Shown: positions 61,781-63,952 of the stretch, in pieces
Numbering within the stretch: position 1 is the stretch's first letter
How the letters are laid out: each line of letters starts with the position of its first letter
Assembly (NCBI GenBank): GCA_011390205.1
Contig: JAABSX010000018.1
Coordinates: forward strand, 1-63,952
Length of the DNA stretch: 63,952 bases
Reading direction: 5' to 3'
Source: Microscillaceae bacterium
GTDB lineage: Bacteria; Bacteroidota; Bacteroidia; Cytophagales; Microscillaceae
Position numbers and translations under genes: made by a program
The notes under the pieces: model-generated
Told to the model about the DNA's origin: nothing
The model's database searches: none
The model's input: only the letters and a program-made list of their open reading frames with translations

Positions 61781-63790
61781 ATGGAAACTTCCCAATCTCA
61801 CACTACCATTCAATTTAAAAGAAAACACTATACTGATGAGCAGCTAATACACCTCTACAAAGCACTGCTAAAGCCTCGGCTTATAGAAGAAAAAATGCTG
61901 ATACTACTCAGGCAGGGCAAAATCACCAAATGGTTCTCAGGTATCGGGCAAGAAGCCGTGGCTGTAGGAGCTACCCTTGCCCTAGAATCTGATGAGTACA
62001 TCTTCCCAATGCACCGAAATTTGGGCGTGTTTACGAGCAGGCAAATGTCTCTTACACAGCTATTTGCACAGTTTCAGGGCAAAGAAGCAGGCTTTACCAA
62101 AGGGCGAGACCGCTCTTTTCATTTTGGCTCAAAAGCACATCACATCGTAGGAATGATTTCTCACTTAGGCCCTCAGATGTCTTTGGCGAATGGTGTGGCA
62201 CTGGCAGATGTATTGCAGCGCAAAAACAAAGTTACACTGGCTTTTTCGGGAGATGCTGCCAGCAGTGAAGGAGAATTTCACGAAGCACTGAATGTAGCCG
62301 CAGTATGGAGTCTTCCAGTGATTTTTATAGTAGAAAATAATGGCTACGGACTCTCCACCCCCAATCATGAGCAGTTTGTCTGCAAACGCTTGGCAGACAA
62401 GGGTATAGGCTATGGAATAGAATCTATCCGAATAGACGGAAATAATATTTTAGAAGTCTATGATACCATCAATCATTATGCTGACCAGTTGCGCTACAAT
62501 CCTCGCCCTATCTTGGTGGAAGCGATGACATTCAGAATGAGAGGGCACGAGGAAGCTTCTGGAACAAAGTATGTGCCGCCTCACTTGCTCAACGAATGGG
62601 CTATGAGAGACCCTGTCGGTAATTTTGAGCAATTTATACTGCAAAATAGCATTATGACCGAAAAAATGCTGGGGGCTTTTAAGGAGGCATACCGAGAAGA
62701 AATCAGTAGGGCAGTCTTTGAAGCATTCGAGCTGCCTGAGCCTGAGGTAGATACATCCACAGAAATGCACGATGTCTATGCACCCTTTCAAGCCAAAATC
62801 CACGAACCCAAAAGCAGTCAAAGTACCTCCAAAAGATACATAGATGCCATCTCAGATGGGCTAAGACAGAGCATGCAGCGTTTTCCTGAATTGGTATTGA
62901 TGGGGCAAGACATTGCCGATTATGGAGGTGTTTTTAAGATTACAGAGGGTTTTGTGGAGCAATTTGGCAAGGAGCGAGTCCGCAATACGCCCCTTTGTGA
63001 GTCTGCCATCGTGGGTGCGGGGCTTGGCCTGTCTATCAGAGGGATGAAGGCAATGGTGGAGATGCAGTTTGCAGATTTTGTAACTTGCGGCTTCAATCAA
63101 ATCATCAATAACCTCGCAAAAACGCACTACAGATGGGGGCAAAATGCAGATGTAGTCGTCAGAATGCCCACGGGAGCAGGCACAGCAGCGGGGCCTTTTC
63201 ATTCACAATCCAATGAAGCATGGTTTTTTCATACTCCAGGGCTCAAAATCGTCTATCCTTCCACGCCTTACGATGCCAAAGGATTGCTCAATGCAGCCCT
63301 AGAAGACCCGAACCCCGTGATGTACTTTGAGCATAAATTTTTGTATCGCTCACTGAGTGCCGAGATTCCTGATGAGTATTACACCTTGCCCATCGGCAAG
63401 GCGAAAATCATCCAAGAAGGTGAATCCGTGTCGGTGATTACCTACGGAATGGGCGTGCACTGGGCAGCACAAATCATAGAAGAAATGGGCTGGCAAGGCG
63501 AAGTAGAGCTGCTAGACCTCCGAAGCCTTCTCCCTTGGGACAAAGAGGCCGTGAGGCAGACTGTAGAAAAAACAGGCAAGGTGCTAGTCGCCCATGAAGA
63601 CTGCCTCACGGGCGGCATCGCTGCCGAAATAGCCGCTTGGATTGCAGAGCATTGCTTTAGCAGCTTAGATGCCCCCGTCATGCGTGAAGGAAGCCTCGAT
63701 ACGCCCGTGCCTTTTGCCAAGGAGCTGGAGCAAAATTTCTTGCCCAAAACAAGGATGAAGGAAAAAATCAAGAGGCTGATGGAGTTTTAG
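61781..63790 (+). CDS. 2-oxoisovalerate (branched-chain 2-oxoacid) dehydrogenase E1, alpha-beta fusion
   Basis: This 669-residue TPP-dependent enzyme decarboxylates branched-chain 2-oxoacids for fatty acid primers or catabolism. Residues about 20-335 are the alpha part: TPP/Mg motif FSGDAASSEGEFHEALNVA with VENNGYGLS, and RSFHFGSKAHHIVG. Residues about 350-669 are the beta part: MGQDIADYGGVFKITEGF, RNTPLCESAIVGAGLGL and MPTGAGTAAGPFHSQSNEAW. In most bacteria these are two genes; the fusion is common in Bacteroidota. The E2 and E3 genes are not in the window. The start is ATG at 61781. It supports iso-branched membrane lipids typical of the phylum. Confidence 0.95.
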   Translation: METSQSHTTIQFKRKHYTDEQLIHLYKALLKPRLIEEKMLILLRQGKITKWFSGIGQEAVAVGATLALESDEYIFPMHRNLGVFTSRQMSLTQLFAQFQGKEAGFTKGRDRSFHFGSKAHHIVGMISHLGPQMSLANGVALADVLQRKNKVTLAFSGDAASSEGEFHEALNVAAVWSLPVIFIVENNGYGLSTPNHEQFVCKRLADKGIGYGIESIRIDGNNILEVYDTINHYADQLRYNPRPILVEAMTFRMRGHEEASGTKYVPPHLLNEWAMRDPVGNFEQFILQNSIMTEKMLGAFKEAYREEISRAVFEAFELPEPEVDTSTEMHDVYAPFQAKIHEPKSSQSTSKRYIDAISDGLRQSMQRFPELVLMGQDIADYGGVFKITEGFVEQFGKERVRNTPLCESAIVGAGLGLSIRGMKAMVEMQFADFVTCGFNQIINNLAKTHYRWGQNADVVVRMPTGAGTAAGPFHSQSNEAWFFHTPGLKIVYPSTPYDAKGLLNAALEDPNPVMYFEHKFLYRSLSAEIPDEYYTLPIGKAKIIQEGESVSVITYGMGVHWAAQIIEEMGWQGEVELLDLRSLLPWDKEAVRQTVEKTGKVLVAHEDCLTGGIAAEIAAWIAEHCFSSLDAPVMREGSLDTPVPFAKELEQNFLPKTRMKEKIKRLMEF

Positions 63791-63819
63791 GTGGGGTTGG
63801 GAGTATATTCTTTTAATTC

Positions 63820-63928
63820 TCTGACAATTTTTGTGAAGGTAAAACTGTAAAACAGACTATTAGTCTGTTTGAATAAAAGAGCTACAGACTTCAGTCTGCC
63901 GCTACAGATTTTCACAAAAGTTGTCAGA
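63820..63928. repeat. small repeat element with terminal inverted repeats (MITE/REP-like)
   Basis: This 109-bp unit has terminal inverted repeats matching at 17 of 18 bases: TCTGACAATTTTTGTGAA on the left and TTCACAAAAGTTGTCAGA on the right. Inside are two small hairpins, CAGAC-TATTA-GTCTG (63853-63867) and CAGACTTCAGTCTG (63885-63898). It lies 30 bases after the E1 gene and has no coding capacity. It is reminiscent of MITE or REP-type intergenic elements, and may also act as a terminator. Confidence 0.6.
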
Positions 63929-63952
63929 CAATCATTCTTTTTTGTAGATGAA

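Overview
The window looks like a chromosomal stretch of a Gram-negative Bacteroidota, probably Cytophagales-like. The evidence is as follows. GC is moderate. Promoter -7 elements are of the TAnnTTTG type. Two secreted proteins end in type IX secretion (T9SS) sorting domains. Families typical of that phylum are present: DUF4199, a TamB of over 1600 residues, an alpha-beta fused branched-chain 2-oxoacid dehydrogenase E1, a YbjN-like protein and NamZ/DUF1343. It is ordinary core genome apart from a few small accessory scars. I found no prophage, insertion sequence, CRISPR array or tRNA.

Layout. 1-944: 3' end of 23S rRNA, 5S rRNA and the rRNA terminator. 1.2-7.5 kb: phasin-like protein, two glycosyltransferases, a peroxiredoxin, a small membrane protein, FabI and ornithine aminotransferase. 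7.5-15.5 kb: giant TamB-like protein, 4'-phosphopantetheinyl transferase, WD40 protein, DivIVA-domain protein and a small coiled-coil protein. 15.6-17.5 kb: KDO-8-phosphate synthase (kdsA) followed by an odd transaldolase-CBS fusion. 17.6-19.0 kb: a two-gene AAA ATPase + DUF3226 (TOPRIM-like) module, inactivated by frameshifts and stops. 19.2-28.6 kb: proline dehydrogenase, periplasmic trehalase, secreted alpha-amylase and a large T9SS repeat protein. 28.7-34.2 kb: glyoxylate shunt (malate synthase, isocitrate lyase) behind twin palindromes, then a wax ester synthase/DGAT fused to an SCP2 domain. 34.2-42.7 kb: NosL-like lipoprotein, two SGNH proteins and an MBOAT acyltransferase, a GT39/ArnT-like transferase, a lipoprotein and a metallophosphoesterase. 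42.8-52.5 kb: deoxynucleoside kinase, YaaA, YqgE/AlgH, two histidine kinases, DUF4199, divergent pabA/pabB, prmC and a secreted hypothetical. 52.9-63.8 kb: SpoIIE-type phosphatase, GNAT, YbjN-like, a secreted hypothetical, TerB-like, Kbp/YgaU-like, polyprenol-phosphate mannosyltransferase, LolC/E-type permease, NamZ-like and branched-chain E1. The window ends in a small repeat with terminal inverted repeats.

Themes. Envelope building runs through the window: KDO synthesis, lipid-linked sugars, polysaccharide O-acylation, outer-membrane assembly (TamB), lipoprotein export and peptidoglycan recycling. A second thread is carbon storage and two-carbon metabolism: phasin-like protein, WS/DGAT, glyoxylate shunt, trehalase and amylase. 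The observations most worth following are three. The transaldolase-CBS protein beside kdsA lacks two residues expected in the active site and carries KdsD-type CBS domains. Two copies of the palindrome AGCGAAATTTCGCT precede the glyoxylate genes. The ATPase/TOPRIM module has decayed in a readable way.

Several gene starts were moved downstream of the longest open frame. The reason was that the longest frame begins with an unlikely TTG/GTG, that homologous families start later, or that a TAnnTTTG element lies inside the longer frame. All family assignments come from reading motifs and were not checked by database search.
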